Shown here: piece by piece, positions 8,512 through 17,797 of the stretch
How the letters are laid out: each line of letters starts with the position of its first letter
How positions within the stretch are numbered: position 1 is the stretch's first letter
Source of the DNA: a bacterium
GTDB taxonomy: Bacteria > Armatimonadota > JACIXR01
Length of the DNA stretch: 64,000 bases
Direction of reading: 5' to 3'
Assembly (NCBI GenBank): GCA_014360495.1
Contig: JACIXR010000003.1
Location: 186,001-250,000 of the forward strand
Notes under the pieces: generated by a model
The model's input: only the letters and a program-made list of their open reading frames with translations
Database searches by the model: none
Told to the model about the DNA's origin: nothing
Program-made: the position numbers and the translations under genes

Positions 8512-11500
8512 TTAGAATCTCAAGCTCCCTTCCACGCCCCAAATTTTCCTTTTTAACTCATCGGTGGTGAAGGTTAGAAATACATCTCCCTTCAACCTTC
8601 TTTCAAAGCTTAAAATATAGCGTCCCTTAGGAGTCGCAAGCCAGCGCGAATAGGAGATGTAGGTGTCGGGGAAAATCTCCTGCCTCAGCCTTAAAACTGG
8701 AACTCCTTCAAAGCTATATTCAAAAGAGAGTTCCTCTAAGCCCATAGCTTCAGCTAAGCTGAATTCAAAAGGAGCAAGCAACTTGCTCTCAATCCCTATG
8801 GCAAAGGCACTGGTTAACTCCTTTTTTATGAATTTCTCCGGGTCACTTGCGAATTCGGTAGGCACGAACATCGCAAGTATGGCTCTTTGAGGCAATGGAG
8901 GGGAGCTAGTGAAACTAATCTTTAAATCCTCATAGGGACCGGATATGTTTGCGGTTATTTTATATCCACTGACCATTGTCTCCGCACGAGCAAGAACATT
9001 CAACCTTAGGGTATCAAACCCATAGAATAAATCAGCCGCTCCTTCTTTCAATCTAAACACATAGTTTGATAGAGCAACCAACCCGCTTCGGGAGGAGAAA
9101 TGTCCTTGCACAATTGGAGTTTTCAATGTTCCCGCGAGCTCCAACCTTCCCTCCGCGAGAACACGAGAACCGGAGAAGATAAACCAACAGTTGCTCCCAA
9201 CAGATACATCCATCAAGAAGGAAGGATTGAATATCTGTCTTCCTCCTCCCGCTTGCCCTTTTGGAGTGGTATAAGAAGAGACATCAATTTTTGAATTCGT
9301 TAGAACGAGTTGCCCCAAGATAAGCGGACTCCTTATGCTTCCTATTACGCTAACAACTCCGTTTAAGCTTCCCTCAAATCTTTCCCCATATCCCGAGATA
9401 TTGTTCTCCTTGAATGTCAAATTTCTTAAATCCGCCGATGCCTCTAACTGGAAACCTCCTTTGCCTATTGAGATACCGCCTTTAACCTCTCCCTCCCCTC
9501 TTCCAAGTTGGAAGCTGGCTCTTTCAAAAACAGCTTTATTTCCTTGTAGGTTCATACGTGCATTCACATTTTTTAGACCTTCTTCAAACCCTTTTGGTTT
9601 CATATATCCGTCTTCTAAATTCACAAATCCCAAAGCTTTTGGGTTATTAAATGTACCCTCAAGATGAATTTCCCCGGTTGTTTCTCCATCAATTTCCTTA
9701 AAATAGGGTAAGATTCTTCTCAAAAAGGAAATCTTCTGCTTCTCCCAACGGAGTGATGCCTTTAAAGGCGAATCACGCCTGATTCCTTCCTTCATATCCC
9801 AAGGTATCTGCGCCTCCCCCTTCACCTCTTTTCCGTCCACAAAAAAGGAAAAGCCTTTTATTCCGAGGCTTCCTTGCCCAAGCTCCGCTTCCAAGAATAA
9901 ATTATTTAACAGCTCACCGTTTAACTCTATCTTTGGAGAGCTGAAACTTGCTCTAAATAAGGGAGCTTGGAGACTCCCCTCTCCTTCTATCTTTAAATTT
10001 GCCTCCCCAGTTGGGGTGATTGAAGGAAGGAGAAAAGAAAGGGTAGAGAGAGGCATCTTGCTTGTCTCAATTTCCAACGAGAAATCCATCCTCTCCAAAT
10101 CCACCCTTCCCTTGCCATTCACGCTCATCTCCTTTTCTACCCCTCTCAAGTTCTCTACTATTAAAAGATTCTTCTCAAAGGAATAATCTCCCTCAAGGGT
10201 TGATAGGGAGAAATAACGATTCCCTATATCCTCACAACGAAAGACTCCGGTTATGTTTGGTTTATCAACAGTCCCACTTATCCTCACATTTGTTGATAGC
10301 CTTCCTTGGAAGGAAGGGATTCTCTCAACTCTTGTCAGCCTTTCAGCCAAGGAGACAGGAATGTTTTTCCCCTCTATATATCCGCTCAGCGTTTTGTTTC
10401 TGAATAGATAAAGGAGAGAAGCGGATACCTTTCCTCCTTCAACCTCATAAGTCAAATCCCTTACCTCTAACCTTTCCTTGCTAACAAATAAAGATGTCTC
10501 TAACTTTCCAACTTCATTATTTTCATATACAGGCTCTGCCTTCACTTCTCCCTCAAAATAAGGATTCATTAAAGTTCCCGCCAATTTCCCTTGAAAGTTG
10601 AAAAACCCCTTAATCTCATTGCTAAGAGGCAAATCCGAGAAGGACAAATGTTTGCCCTCAAGAGATAAGAGAATTTCCCTACCCACTAATCTTCCCTCCA
10701 AATCTATCTCCCCTTCTTTCATAACGAGTTTGCCATTCTTTATGGTAGCTTCGCCTTCACTCCAGCTAATTTCGCCTTGGGCATATTTTGCATAAGTATT
10801 CTCAACCAAGAAATCCCTTGCCTTGAAATCAAGGACAATTTGGGGAGAAGTTAGTGGACCTTTGATTACGAAATCAACCTCCCCCACCCCCCCCTTAAAT
10901 GCCCTTTCGTTGACCAATTGGCTTAGGGCGATTTTCTCCGCTCTCCCCTTTAAATTGACAATCCTTTCCTTGAGATTTATTTCCCCCTCTGCCCTACCTT
11001 CACCTAACCCTTTAAGGAAAAACAAACGAGGGAATCGGAGCTTTTCCCAGTTTCCCTCAAACTCAATGAGAAGATAATCGCCCTCATATTGCCTCATCCC
11101 AATATTGAATGCTTCAACAGCACCTCCAAAAGCGGGATCGGACACTGGACCTTTTATATATCCCCTTAGATACGCAACCCCTTTAAAGTCACCTGCTTTT
11201 AATAGGTGAGAAATTTCTCCTATTTTAATATCCATCCCTTCAAATTCGCCGTTTATCTCCTCCTTATCAACATCTACCTGCCCCTTAAAAGCGAATCTCC
11301 CCTTAGCGTCCTCTACAGCGACTCTTCTTAAATCAATAATTCCCTCTTTATATGAAAAATTGATGTATAAATTTTCTTCAAAAACTTTAACATACTTAAA
11401 CATTGATATCTCAGCATATCCCTCTATGCTCGGTTTCTTTTTGAGGTTACCTTTTCCATATAAAGCCAGGCTTTTTATTTCGCCTTTGGGGAAATCCTCC

Positions 11501-12849
11501 AATTTTAGCTTTCTAATCAACTCGCTTTTTAAATTTCCTGGCAATTTGGTAATGGAAAAGTTCTCTATTTTCCCCTCAAGCATATAGTCGGAACTCTTCA
11601 AGTCAATGAGACCTCTATAGCTTGCCTCCCCATCCCCTACCTTGCTTTCTCCTTTCACGACCTCCAATTTATCTTTAAAATATAAAAGGCTTAATTTATT
11701 CTCGCTAATAGACAAGCCCCTAAACATTATGCGAGAAAAGCGGATATTTGCCTCAATTAACGGATTTGATAAATTGCCGGAGGCGTATATTTCCCCTTTT
11801 AGGGGAAAGTCGCCCATCTTTGCAAGCCCCTTCACTTTAAAAGCGCTTTTTAGTAAATCTGAAAGAGCTTTAGCCCTTCCCTCTATATTTCCCTTGATTT
11901 CAAATAGATTGGGTTTCTTAAGGGAAAACACCGCCTTTTCCATCCCAAATTTCAGCCCGTTATCGGTTTGCACTTTCAAATCCCTTATCCCGCAGACATC
12001 TTGATTCCCCACGAAGTTCAAGGAGCAATTAAAGACCTTAAATGGCAATTTTTTGTACTTTAGGGAAGCGTTTTTCAAGCTTGCTTGTGTCTCCCAGCGA
12101 AGATTTTTCCCGCTTCTATTAAAGAAAAGGTTAGCGCTCAGAACCCCTTTCCCATAGGGCAGGGAGAAGGCAAGGGATTTAAGGGAAAGTCTTGCTTCAA
12201 AGCCCTGAGGGGAATTTCTTCCCACGACGACAAATGGGGCTTTGTTTAACGTTCCCTCAAACTTTACTTTAGTTTCCCCCCTCAAAAGGTATATATTTCC
12301 TTTCCCCTTCAACATCCATTCCCTTTTACTGAAGGAGAGGTCGGTCAATTTTCCCTGGAGATTTTGAATATAAATGGGAAAGGAAGGGGGAATTCCTTTC
12401 GTTGGCTTTGTCGGTTTTGGGGGACGTATGTTCCATCTCCCTTTTTCATCGCAAAAAAGAACGAAAACCAGGTTGTTTATTCTCACATCCTTTATGCTGC
12501 GCGACAAATCCTTTTCCTTAAATAAAGAAAAAGGCTTGATGGATATAGTCATTTTATCCATCTTCGCGAGAGGAGGGAGATTTGGCATCGTTCCCTTCAC
12601 TGATATATCGCTCAAGATGATTCTCCCTTTAAAGGGCTCTATCTTTACCTTTCCTATTCGGATATCCTGTCCCCATGATTCAGTCGCTATATTTGATACC
12701 ATTCCTTGCAAATTGTTGAAAACGAAAAGCACATTACGAGCAAAAAGATAGAGCAGAAAAATGAAAAGGGAGAGGAAGAGAAGGAAGGGAAACGCAATCA
12801 TCCACTCCCTGCTTTCTTTGTTCTTTTTTGTCTTATGAGCACAAGCCAT
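8512..12849 (-). CDS. tamB: TamB/AsmA-like envelope-spanning protein
   Basis: 1445 residues from ATG 12847-12849, which has an AAGGAA just upstream; a TTG 42 bases earlier is possible. One transmembrane segment near residues 19-45 is followed by an AsmA-like N-terminal part (IGKVKIEPFKGRIILSDI) and a very long series of beta-strand repeats with GEG, GKL and LxGxV patterns. The C-terminal ~300 residues match the TamB domain (DUF490): ISGPYEDLKISF, SSPPLPQRAILAMF and the final strands to RF. TamB-like proteins form a hydrophobic groove across the periplasm, either assisting TamA or moving phospholipids. It is the first gene of an operon with a sigma factor and bamA, supporting an outer-membrane biogenesis role. 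Confidence 0.9.
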   Translation of the reverse strand: MACAHKTKKNKESREWMIAFPFLLFLSLFIFLLYLFARNVLFVFNNLQGMVSNIATESWGQDIRIGKVKIEPFKGRIILSDISVKGTMPNLPPLAKMDKMTISIKPFSLFKEKDLSRSIKDVRINNLVFVLFCDEKGRWNIRPPKPTKPTKGIPPSFPIYIQNLQGKLTDLSFSKREWMLKGKGNIYLLRGETKVKFEGTLNKAPFVVVGRNSPQGFEARLSLKSLAFSLPYGKGVLSANLFFNRSGKNLRWETQASLKNASLKYKKLPFKVFNCSLNFVGNQDVCGIRDLKVQTDNGLKFGMEKAVFSLKKPNLFEIKGNIEGRAKALSDLLKSAFKVKGLAKMGDFPLKGEIYASGNLSNPLIEANIRFSRIMFRGLSISENKLSLLYFKDKLEVVKGESKVGDGEASYRGLIDLKSSDYMLEGKIENFSITKLPGNLKSELIRKLKLEDFPKGEIKSLALYGKGNLKKKPSIEGYAEISMFKYVKVFEENLYINFSYKEGIIDLRRVAVEDAKGRFAFKGQVDVDKEEINGEFEGMDIKIGEISHLLKAGDFKGVAYLRGYIKGPVSDPAFGGAVEAFNIGMRQYEGDYLLIEFEGNWEKLRFPRLFFLKGLGEGRAEGEINLKERIVNLKGRAEKIALSQLVNERAFKGGVGEVDFVIKGPLTSPQIVLDFKARDFLVENTYAKYAQGEISWSEGEATIKNGKLVMKEGEIDLEGRLVGREILLSLEGKHLSFSDLPLSNEIKGFFNFQGKLAGTLMNPYFEGEVKAEPVYENNEVGKLETSLFVSKERLEVRDLTYEVEGGKVSASLLYLFRNKTLSGYIEGKNIPVSLAERLTRVERIPSFQGRLSTNVRISGTVDKPNITGVFRCEDIGNRYFSLSTLEGDYSFEKNLLIVENLRGVEKEMSVNGKGRVDLERMDFSLEIETSKMPLSTLSFLLPSITPTGEANLKIEGEGSLQAPLFRASFSSPKIELNGELLNNLFLEAELGQGSLGIKGFSFFVDGKEVKGEAQIPWDMKEGIRRDSPLKASLRWEKQKISFLRRILPYFKEIDGETTGEIHLEGTFNNPKALGFVNLEDGYMKPKGFEEGLKNVNARMNLQGNKAVFERASFQLGRGEGEVKGGISIGKGGFQLEASADLRNLTFKENNISGYGERFEGSLNGVVSVIGSIRSPLILGQLVLTNSKIDVSSYTTPKGQAGGGRQIFNPSFLMDVSVGSNCWFIFSGSRVLAEGRLELAGTLKTPIVQGHFSSRSGLVALSNYVFRLKEGAADLFYGFDTLRLNVLARAETMVSGYKITANISGPYEDLKISFTSSPPLPQRAILAMFVPTEFASDPEKFIKKELTSAFAIGIESKLLAPFEFSLAEAMGLEELSFEYSFEGVPVLRLRQEIFPDTYISYSRWLATPKGRYILSFERRLKGDVFLTFTTDELKRKIWGVEGSLRF

Positions 12850-12917
12850 TTTCCTTAAATTTTGACTTATAAAGGGCGAAAGGTCAAGCAATCCCCACGC
12901 TAAGGAAAGAACTGTTA

Positions 12918-12946
12918 TTGATAAAAATTTTCATTTATTTTATACT
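12918..12946 (+). promoter_or_regulatory. promoter of the thioredoxin-fold-like gene
   Basis: TTGATA (12918-12923), 17 bases, TATACT (12941-12946), followed by AAGGAGG (12953-12959) before the ATG at 12969. Confidence 0.75.
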
Positions 12947-12968
12947 TTGAATAAGGAGGCGATGAAAC

Positions 12969-13460
12969 ATGAGATTGCGGTTATTGTTGCTTATTTTGGT
13001 TTGCCTATTGATTGTTGCAGGGATAGTATGGTGGCGCTGGGGATACTTAGTCTTTTATGAAGTAAAAAGAGAAAGAGCTATGGAAATGATGATGAAAGGA
13101 AGCATTCCTTCAGAGATGATGCCAAAGCCGTTGGGGAATCCCCAGGCAAAAGTCGTTATGGAGGTTGTAGCACCGCCTTTTGCCTGCCACAATAGAGAGC
13201 TAATACAAATAGCGGAAGAGCTGGCGAGAAAATATCCCGATAAAGTTTACATCAAATTCACAGGCACTCCACCCGCTGGCGCCGCCACATGCCTTGGCGT
13301 GGTGATCAATGGGAAACAGAAATTTCAAATTGGAGACCAAACGATAGAGCTACACGGACCATTGATGCCCAAAAAGCCAGCTGGCGCTAAAGGTGGCTAC
13401 ACGAAAGTGGACATAGAATCCGCCTTAAAACAGGAGATAGAAAAAGCTTACAAAAAATGA
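12969..13460 (+). CDS. membrane-anchored thioredoxin-fold-like protein
   Basis: 163 residues. One N-terminal transmembrane segment (residues ~4-22) puts the rest outside the cytoplasm. Residues ~52-160 look like a thioredoxin-type fold: GNPQAKVVMEVVAPPFACHN at the place of a DsbA-like active site, a helix with a following VYIKFTG strand, VVINGKQKF, and a C-terminal helix VDIESALKQEIEKAYKK. There is only one cysteine at the site (no CxxC), plus a second near residue 108, so a standard disulfide oxidase is unlikely; a selenoprotein-like or metal role is possible. SD AAGGAGG and a good promoter show it is expressed alone. The exact function is not known to me. Confidence 0.6.
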   Translation: MRLRLLLLILVCLLIVAGIVWWRWGYLVFYEVKRERAMEMMMKGSIPSEMMPKPLGNPQAKVVMEVVAPPFACHNRELIQIAEELARKYPDKVYIKFTGTPPAGAATCLGVVINGKQKFQIGDQTIELHGPLMPKKPAGAKGGYTKVDIESALKQEIEKAYKK

Positions 13461-13502
13461 CTTCCATTAGCTTATTCCTCTAAATAAAGCTCGTAATATC
13501 GG

Positions 13503-14250
13503 TCATTTAAATAGCTTGAGCGTATAAATTCCTTTAAAGGAGTTCAAAAAAGTTAGGCTCCAGAAGATAACCAATAACCAAAACAACGCATAGCCGATAT
13601 AATCAACAAGGTATAGATTGAAAAATTTCGCTAAGGTATTTGAGGCCAAAACATAAGCACCTAAATGGTGGAGTATGAAGCGATAAAAGGTAATAGCAAG
13701 AAGAGATAGCCAGAGGAAGAATCCCGCTCCCCAAGAAAAATAATTCAACACGATTAGCAATTCCCATCTCAATCCATTGAAATACGATAGAAACAAAGAG
13801 CCACCCGCGGGAATGACTATGAGGGCAACAGGTGGAATGAACCAGGCGGGATTTATGTGGTCGAGCTGTACATGTTTCCCCTCGAAAACTATTAAAGGAA
13901 TTAAAATGGCGAAGAAAATGGTCAGCAAGGTCCCGGCAAACCAGAAAACAAATCCCGCGATGACATTTTGTAAATATACAAGCATACCCATACCAATCAG
14001 CATAAAACCAACGCCAATTGTGGGATAGAATTGCGTCGTGATGTGATGATTAAGGTCAGCGACGGCTTGATTTGGATAAAACACCCACCTCAAAACCCAA
14101 GGGATAAGCAAGATAAAAGCCCGAGCGATGTTGAAATAGAAAAGGAAGAGACCCAAAGTCCTAAAAAAGGGAGAAACTCCGAGTAAGAATTGCAAGCCAA
14201 GCGGGAGAGAAATTCTTGATTATTATGTTCTCCTGCTTCGCAATTTGCAT
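13503..14250 (-). pseudogene. broken TDT/SLAC1-type (TehA/Mae1-like) transporter
   Basis: The true start is ATG 14248-14250 with GAGGAG nine bases upstream. It reads QIAKQENIIIKNFSPAWLAI, which is the family N-terminus, but this frame stops after 29 codons. The family then continues in another frame (LLGVSPFFRTLG, the NHHITTQFYPTIGVGFML stretch, and INPAWFIPPVALIVIPAGG, a strong TDT signature) to the stop at 13503. A one-base shift near 14178 explains the break. The joined product would still be about 250 residues against roughly 320-350 for the family, and the segment after FILHHLGAYV appears to have lost an internal block and the C-terminus. Intact members are ten-helix anion or dicarboxylate channels. 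Confidence 0.7.
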
Positions 14251-14375
14251 TTATATAACTCCTCAAATTTCTTTCTGATAATTTTTATCAAAAAGATAGG
14301 AAAAGGCAAATCGGGGAATTTTTCAACATTAGATTTTCAGTCAATCTACTTTCCCGCGATAAAAACAGAATCTTG

Positions 14376-15869
14376 TTACCCCAAAAATCGCCTGATGCGA
14401 GCAGCTTGAACGATGAGTTCAGAGAGTTCCTCGTTTCTCTTCCCATTTTTTAGGATGGATATTATCCTCGTGGTTATATCCCTATGCTCCTCGTTTATTT
14501 GGAAATCAAAAAACCTCAACGCTTTTTCCACATTCTCTTTAATTTTGAGGGGCAGGATAGTTAAAACAAGTGGATTATAGAAAGCGAGAGCGTCTATCAT
14601 ATCTTCATGGAAGTTCTCCCAAGGATAGTTATCCTTAATAACCGCTAAATCATCCTTATCCAAACAATGGAGCCCCAATATCTCAGGAGGCAAGCCGATG
14701 GAATAGAGGCTAGCACAAAAGCCAATTGCCCTGGGGAGCTTTATGTTTCCAATTCCCCGCGCATAGCCAAATAATCCGAAATGGAGCTTTCTCAACCTCC
14801 TCCTGGGGACGAACGGCGATATCTCCTCTATCAAGGGGACGAGCTCGGGAATCTGCTCCTGATAAGCTTTTGCGGACTTTTCTCCCAACTCTATGCTTCT
14901 CTTTTCATCCACCTTCATAGGCTCCCCCCTTTTCGCTGAATTTATCTTCTTAACGGCTTTTCTCACCATGTTCTTCGGCCAGTCATATTTAAAGGAGGAT
15001 TGTAAGGTAAAGGTATGGCAGGAAGCATATCCTTTTAGCATACTATCTACATTGGTGGGTTTGAAGTTGCCCCTAAAGGGAGCAGAACCTACGCCGAGAA
15101 TTGGATAGATGGGCACCTCTGACCTTTTCTCCAAACGATACAATCTCTGAAGAGCGACATTGAGGAATAAAACGCTTGAGAGATTGCTGTAGTTCAGAGC
15201 AGGGTCGGAGCGCCCGAGGAACACCCTCATATATTCCAATTTCTTTCCCTCCATAAAAGCCTCCACTATCTTATCGCAATTGAGGAGGGAATCCTTATCC
15301 TCAAATAGGGGTATGATGCCTATCCTCTCAGGCTTAAAATCCCCCAGCCATTCTTTGATGAGCATATCGTCTTCTGGAAAAGCTCTCATAAGAGCCTGAC
15401 CAGAGACGAAATTCCTATAATAAGCTTCAAGACGATTTAACTGTTTCACCGATGTTGTCATCGGGAGAATTATCTCAAAAACGGGAACGATTTCTCTTTC
15501 ATAGAATATTTTCGCGATGAGGGAGGAGTAGATTATATTATGGAGAATTTGGGGCAGTCTTGCTCCATCAACGGGCTCAACGCTTGGATTGGGGACACGA
15601 GGCGTGAGGAAAAATCTCTCACCAATAGGATTAACTTTAAAGAAGTCCTGATACCTCATAAGGAGTTTCTCTATGACCAAAGGGTCTACCTCTTTACCCT
15701 CCCAATCCCACATCTGTTCTCTACAGTCAAGCTCGCTATATGCGAAATATGCCTCAAAGATTTCCTCCTCTCCCGTGAAAACCTCGCCGGCCGCGAAATC
15801 CGGCATCCTCGCATTGTCGGGATGTTGAGTGCTCATTGTTTTAGGAATCGTCCTTCTTCCCCTGGACAT
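14376..15869 (-). CDS. ppcA: archaeal-type phosphoenolpyruvate carboxylase
   Basis: 497 residues, the size of the short archaeal-type PEP carboxylase (about 500 residues) and not the ~900-residue bacterial type. It opens with the characteristic RTIPKTMSTQHPDN near the N-terminus, and FGYARGIGNIKLPRAIGFCA lies at about residues 370-390. It makes oxaloacetate from PEP and bicarbonate, feeding the TCA cycle and aspartate family. This form is mainly archaeal, with a few bacterial holders such as Clostridium perfringens and Leuconostoc. The start follows GGAATGAG-type purines and the gene is tightly followed upstream by the ZIP transporter (15 bases), so both may share a transcript. Confidence 0.92.
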   Translation of the reverse strand: MSRGRRTIPKTMSTQHPDNARMPDFAAGEVFTGEEEIFEAYFAYSELDCREQMWDWEGKEVDPLVIEKLLMRYQDFFKVNPIGERFFLTPRVPNPSVEPVDGARLPQILHNIIYSSLIAKIFYEREIVPVFEIILPMTTSVKQLNRLEAYYRNFVSGQALMRAFPEDDMLIKEWLGDFKPERIGIIPLFEDKDSLLNCDKIVEAFMEGKKLEYMRVFLGRSDPALNYSNLSSVLFLNVALQRLYRLEKRSEVPIYPILGVGSAPFRGNFKPTNVDSMLKGYASCHTFTLQSSFKYDWPKNMVRKAVKKINSAKRGEPMKVDEKRSIELGEKSAKAYQEQIPELVPLIEEISPFVPRRRLRKLHFGLFGYARGIGNIKLPRAIGFCASLYSIGLPPEILGLHCLDKDDLAVIKDNYPWENFHEDMIDALAFYNPLVLTILPLKIKENVEKALRFFDFQINEEHRDITTRIISILKNGKRNEELSELIVQAARIRRFLG

Positions 15870-15884
15870 CTCATTCCTCCTTTC

Positions 15885-16691
15885 CTAAATTGCTAAATCC
15901 ATAATCATCAAGATGAAACCAATCATCAAGCCGAGCATAGCGAGATGGGCGTTAGCCTCGGAGTGAAATTCGGGAACGAGGTCCTCAAGTATAACCGTTA
16001 GCATCGCTCCAGCGGAGAACCCCATAGCAAAGGGGAGAGCAGCTTTAGCGAGTGTGGTCCCGAAAGCGGTAAAGAGAGCACCTATAGGCTCAACAACTCC
16101 CGATAACTGCCCATAGAAGAAACTTTTCCACCTACTCAAACCCTCCCGCCTTAGCGGAACAGCAACCGCTAATCCCTCGGGAAAATCTTGTATGCCCACT
16201 CCCAGCGAGAGAGCAAGGGAAGCGGAAAGGGGCGCGATTTGAGGATTTAAGGAAGAAGCGGAAAAGCTAACCCCAACGATTATTCCCTCCGGCAAATTGT
16301 GTAGTGTAACCGCCAGGACCAACAGCAAGGTCTTGTGCCAGTTCGTGCTTAACCCCTCTGCCGTCCCATCCGGAGCCCCTATATGAGGATGAGGAATTAG
16401 GATGTCTAAGCCTCTCATAAAAATCCAACCCAACAATAAGCCAATTGAGCCCGGTAGCCAAACGGGGAGATGATTTTGTCTGGCTATTTCGGTAGAGGGA
16501 AGGAGAAGGGACCAGAATGTAGCGGAAAGCATCACGCCTGAAGCGAAACCAAGCATAACATCTAACGCCTTTCTGCTAAGGTTCTTGAAACCGAAAACCA
16601 CACTCGCTCCCATAGCGGTGAAGAACCAGTTAAGAGATGCCATAAGCGTTGCTTGAGCAATTGGGTTAAGATGAATAAACCATTCTTTCAT
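15885..16691 (-). CDS. ZIP-family metal transporter (GufA/ZupT-like)
   Basis: 268 residues from the ATG at 16689-16691; the longer frame upstream is not ZIP-like and overlaps the divergent gene. Seven to eight transmembrane helices. TM4 carries HNLPEG and TM5 carries QDFPEG, the paired metal-site motifs of ZIP proteins; the loop between TM3 and TM4 has an HPHIGAPDG histidine cluster. ZIP proteins import zinc, iron or manganese to the cytoplasm. It is divergent to the polysaccharide deacetylase, and 15 bases upstream of ppcA on the same strand. Confidence 0.9.
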   Translation of the reverse strand: MKEWFIHLNPIAQATLMASLNWFFTAMGASVVFGFKNLSRKALDVMLGFASGVMLSATFWSLLLPSTEIARQNHLPVWLPGSIGLLLGWIFMRGLDILIPHPHIGAPDGTAEGLSTNWHKTLLLVLAVTLHNLPEGIIVGVSFSASSLNPQIAPLSASLALSLGVGIQDFPEGLAVAVPLRREGLSRWKSFFYGQLSGVVEPIGALFTAFGTTLAKAALPFAMGFSAGAMLTVILEDLVPEFHSEANAHLAMLGLMIGFILMIMDLAI

Positions 16692-16757
16692 AGCGAATAT
16701 AATTATTTTTGTAAAAAATTGACTGAAAGGCAAGGAAAAGGAATAATATATATCAAG

Positions 16758-17528
16758 ATGTTCCTTCTTTCCTTTATTCCCCATCTTTTACTTGCACTTG
16801 TAAACAAGCCTTTCCTCCCCTCTAAGCTGGAGGAAAAGGTTCCCATTTTGATGTATCATCATATAAGGGTTCCACCAGCGGGAGCCAAGAGATTGGAAAG
16901 ACTGCTCACGGTTACTCCCGACGATTTCTATAAACAGATGGAAGCGCTATATAAAGCAGGATATAGAACCATATCATTAAGCGAGCTTTTTGAGAGAAAA
17001 TGGGAGAAAAAGTTCATAATAACTTTTGATGATGGTTATAAAGATGTCCTCACGGAAGCCTACCTGATACTTTCCCACTTCGGTTTCAAGGCAACGATTT
17101 TCGTTATCGTTAATGAGATAGGAAAACCGGGGCATCTCAACTGGTGGGATATAAAGTTTTCGGAATCCCAGGGATGGGAGATTGGTTCCCACACAATGAG
17201 CCACCTAAATCTCACCCATTTATCTCCTTCACAACATTGGAAGGAGATTTACGAAAGCAAAAGGAAATTGGAGGAAAGATTAGGGCATCCCATATATTTC
17301 ATTTCTTATCCACAGGGGAAGTTTAACGAACAGGTAATTTAATTGGTGAAAAAAGCGGGCTATCTCGGAGGGGTGACGACCATATTCGGAAAGATAAACT
17401 GTATTGAAGATATTTATAAATTGAAGAGGGTCCGGCTAAACGGGGGAACGCCTTTGAGCTATTTCATTGAAAAAGTGTTGGGTAGCAACAATAAAACTTT
17501 AAAAAGCCCATATTCCCTTTCCCGCTGA
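16758..17528 (+). pseudogene. polysaccharide deacetylase interrupted by one in-frame TAA
   Basis: Starting from ATG 16758 there is a signal-anchor, then KVPILMYHHI, FIITFDDGY (the catalytic TFDDG motif), GWEIGSHTMSHLNLTH (metal-binding HxxxH) and SYPQGKFNEQVI, a NodB-type deacetylase order. TAA at 17340-17342 follows, and the same frame resumes at once as LVKKAGYLGGVTTIFGKINC to TGA 17526-17528. FNEQVIELVKKAGY is the usual wording in the family, so a single GAA-to-TAA change explains the break. No second lesion is seen, suggesting a recent mutation. A weak promoter TTGACT near 16720 and an AT-rich box lie just upstream of the ATG. Confidence 0.8.
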
Positions 17529-17536
17529 GTTACATA

Positions 17537-17611
17537 TGGCTCCGGGGGCAGGACTCGAACCTGCAGCCCGCTGGTTAACAGCCAGCCGCTCTGCCGTTGA
17601 GCTACCCCGGA
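17537..17611 (-). tRNA. tRNA-Asn (GTT)
   Basis: 75 nt including an encoded CCA. The acceptor stem TCCGGGG pairs with CCCCGGA, discriminator G. D-arm TAGCTCAACGGCAGAGC, anticodon loop CTGTTAA with GTT, and T-arm with GGTTCGAGTCC are all present. Confidence 0.97.
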
Positions 17612-17622
17612 AACCATTTTAA

Positions 17623-17651
17623 ATTATAGATTTAAAACTATTTCATGTCAA
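17623..17651 (-). promoter_or_regulatory. consensus promoter of tRNA-Asn
   Basis: Perfect TTGACA (17646-17651) and perfect TATAAT (17623-17628) separated by 17 bases on the minus strand. The -10 box ends 11 bases before the tRNA 5' end. Confidence 0.92.
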
Positions 17652-17659
17652 ATTTTCTT

Positions 17660-17723
17660 TATAATTCCATAACATTTGAGACTCATTAGGAGATTTTCTA
17701 TATTGCTTGACTATAAAATCTAA
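17660..17723 (+). repeat. dispersed ~65-bp repeat, copy A
   Basis: Begins TATAATTCCATAACATTTG and ends GCTTGACTATAAAATC. Copies C (25764) and D (63524) match over nearly the whole length and copy B (23091) over the right half. It lies between pth and tRNA-Asn, 8 bases from the -35 box of the tRNA promoter. Between it and pth (17724-17797) no gene is seen. Confidence 0.85.
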
Positions 17724-17797
17724 AATTAATCTCCGTGTAGTTAATCACCAGCGCCTTTTGGCCGCAATAACATGGCTCTTCGCCCCATCAATGACCG

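Noticed and set aside
17343-17528. 61-codon frame as a separate small gene
   Set aside because: It is the direct in-frame continuation of the polysaccharide deacetylase after one TAA.
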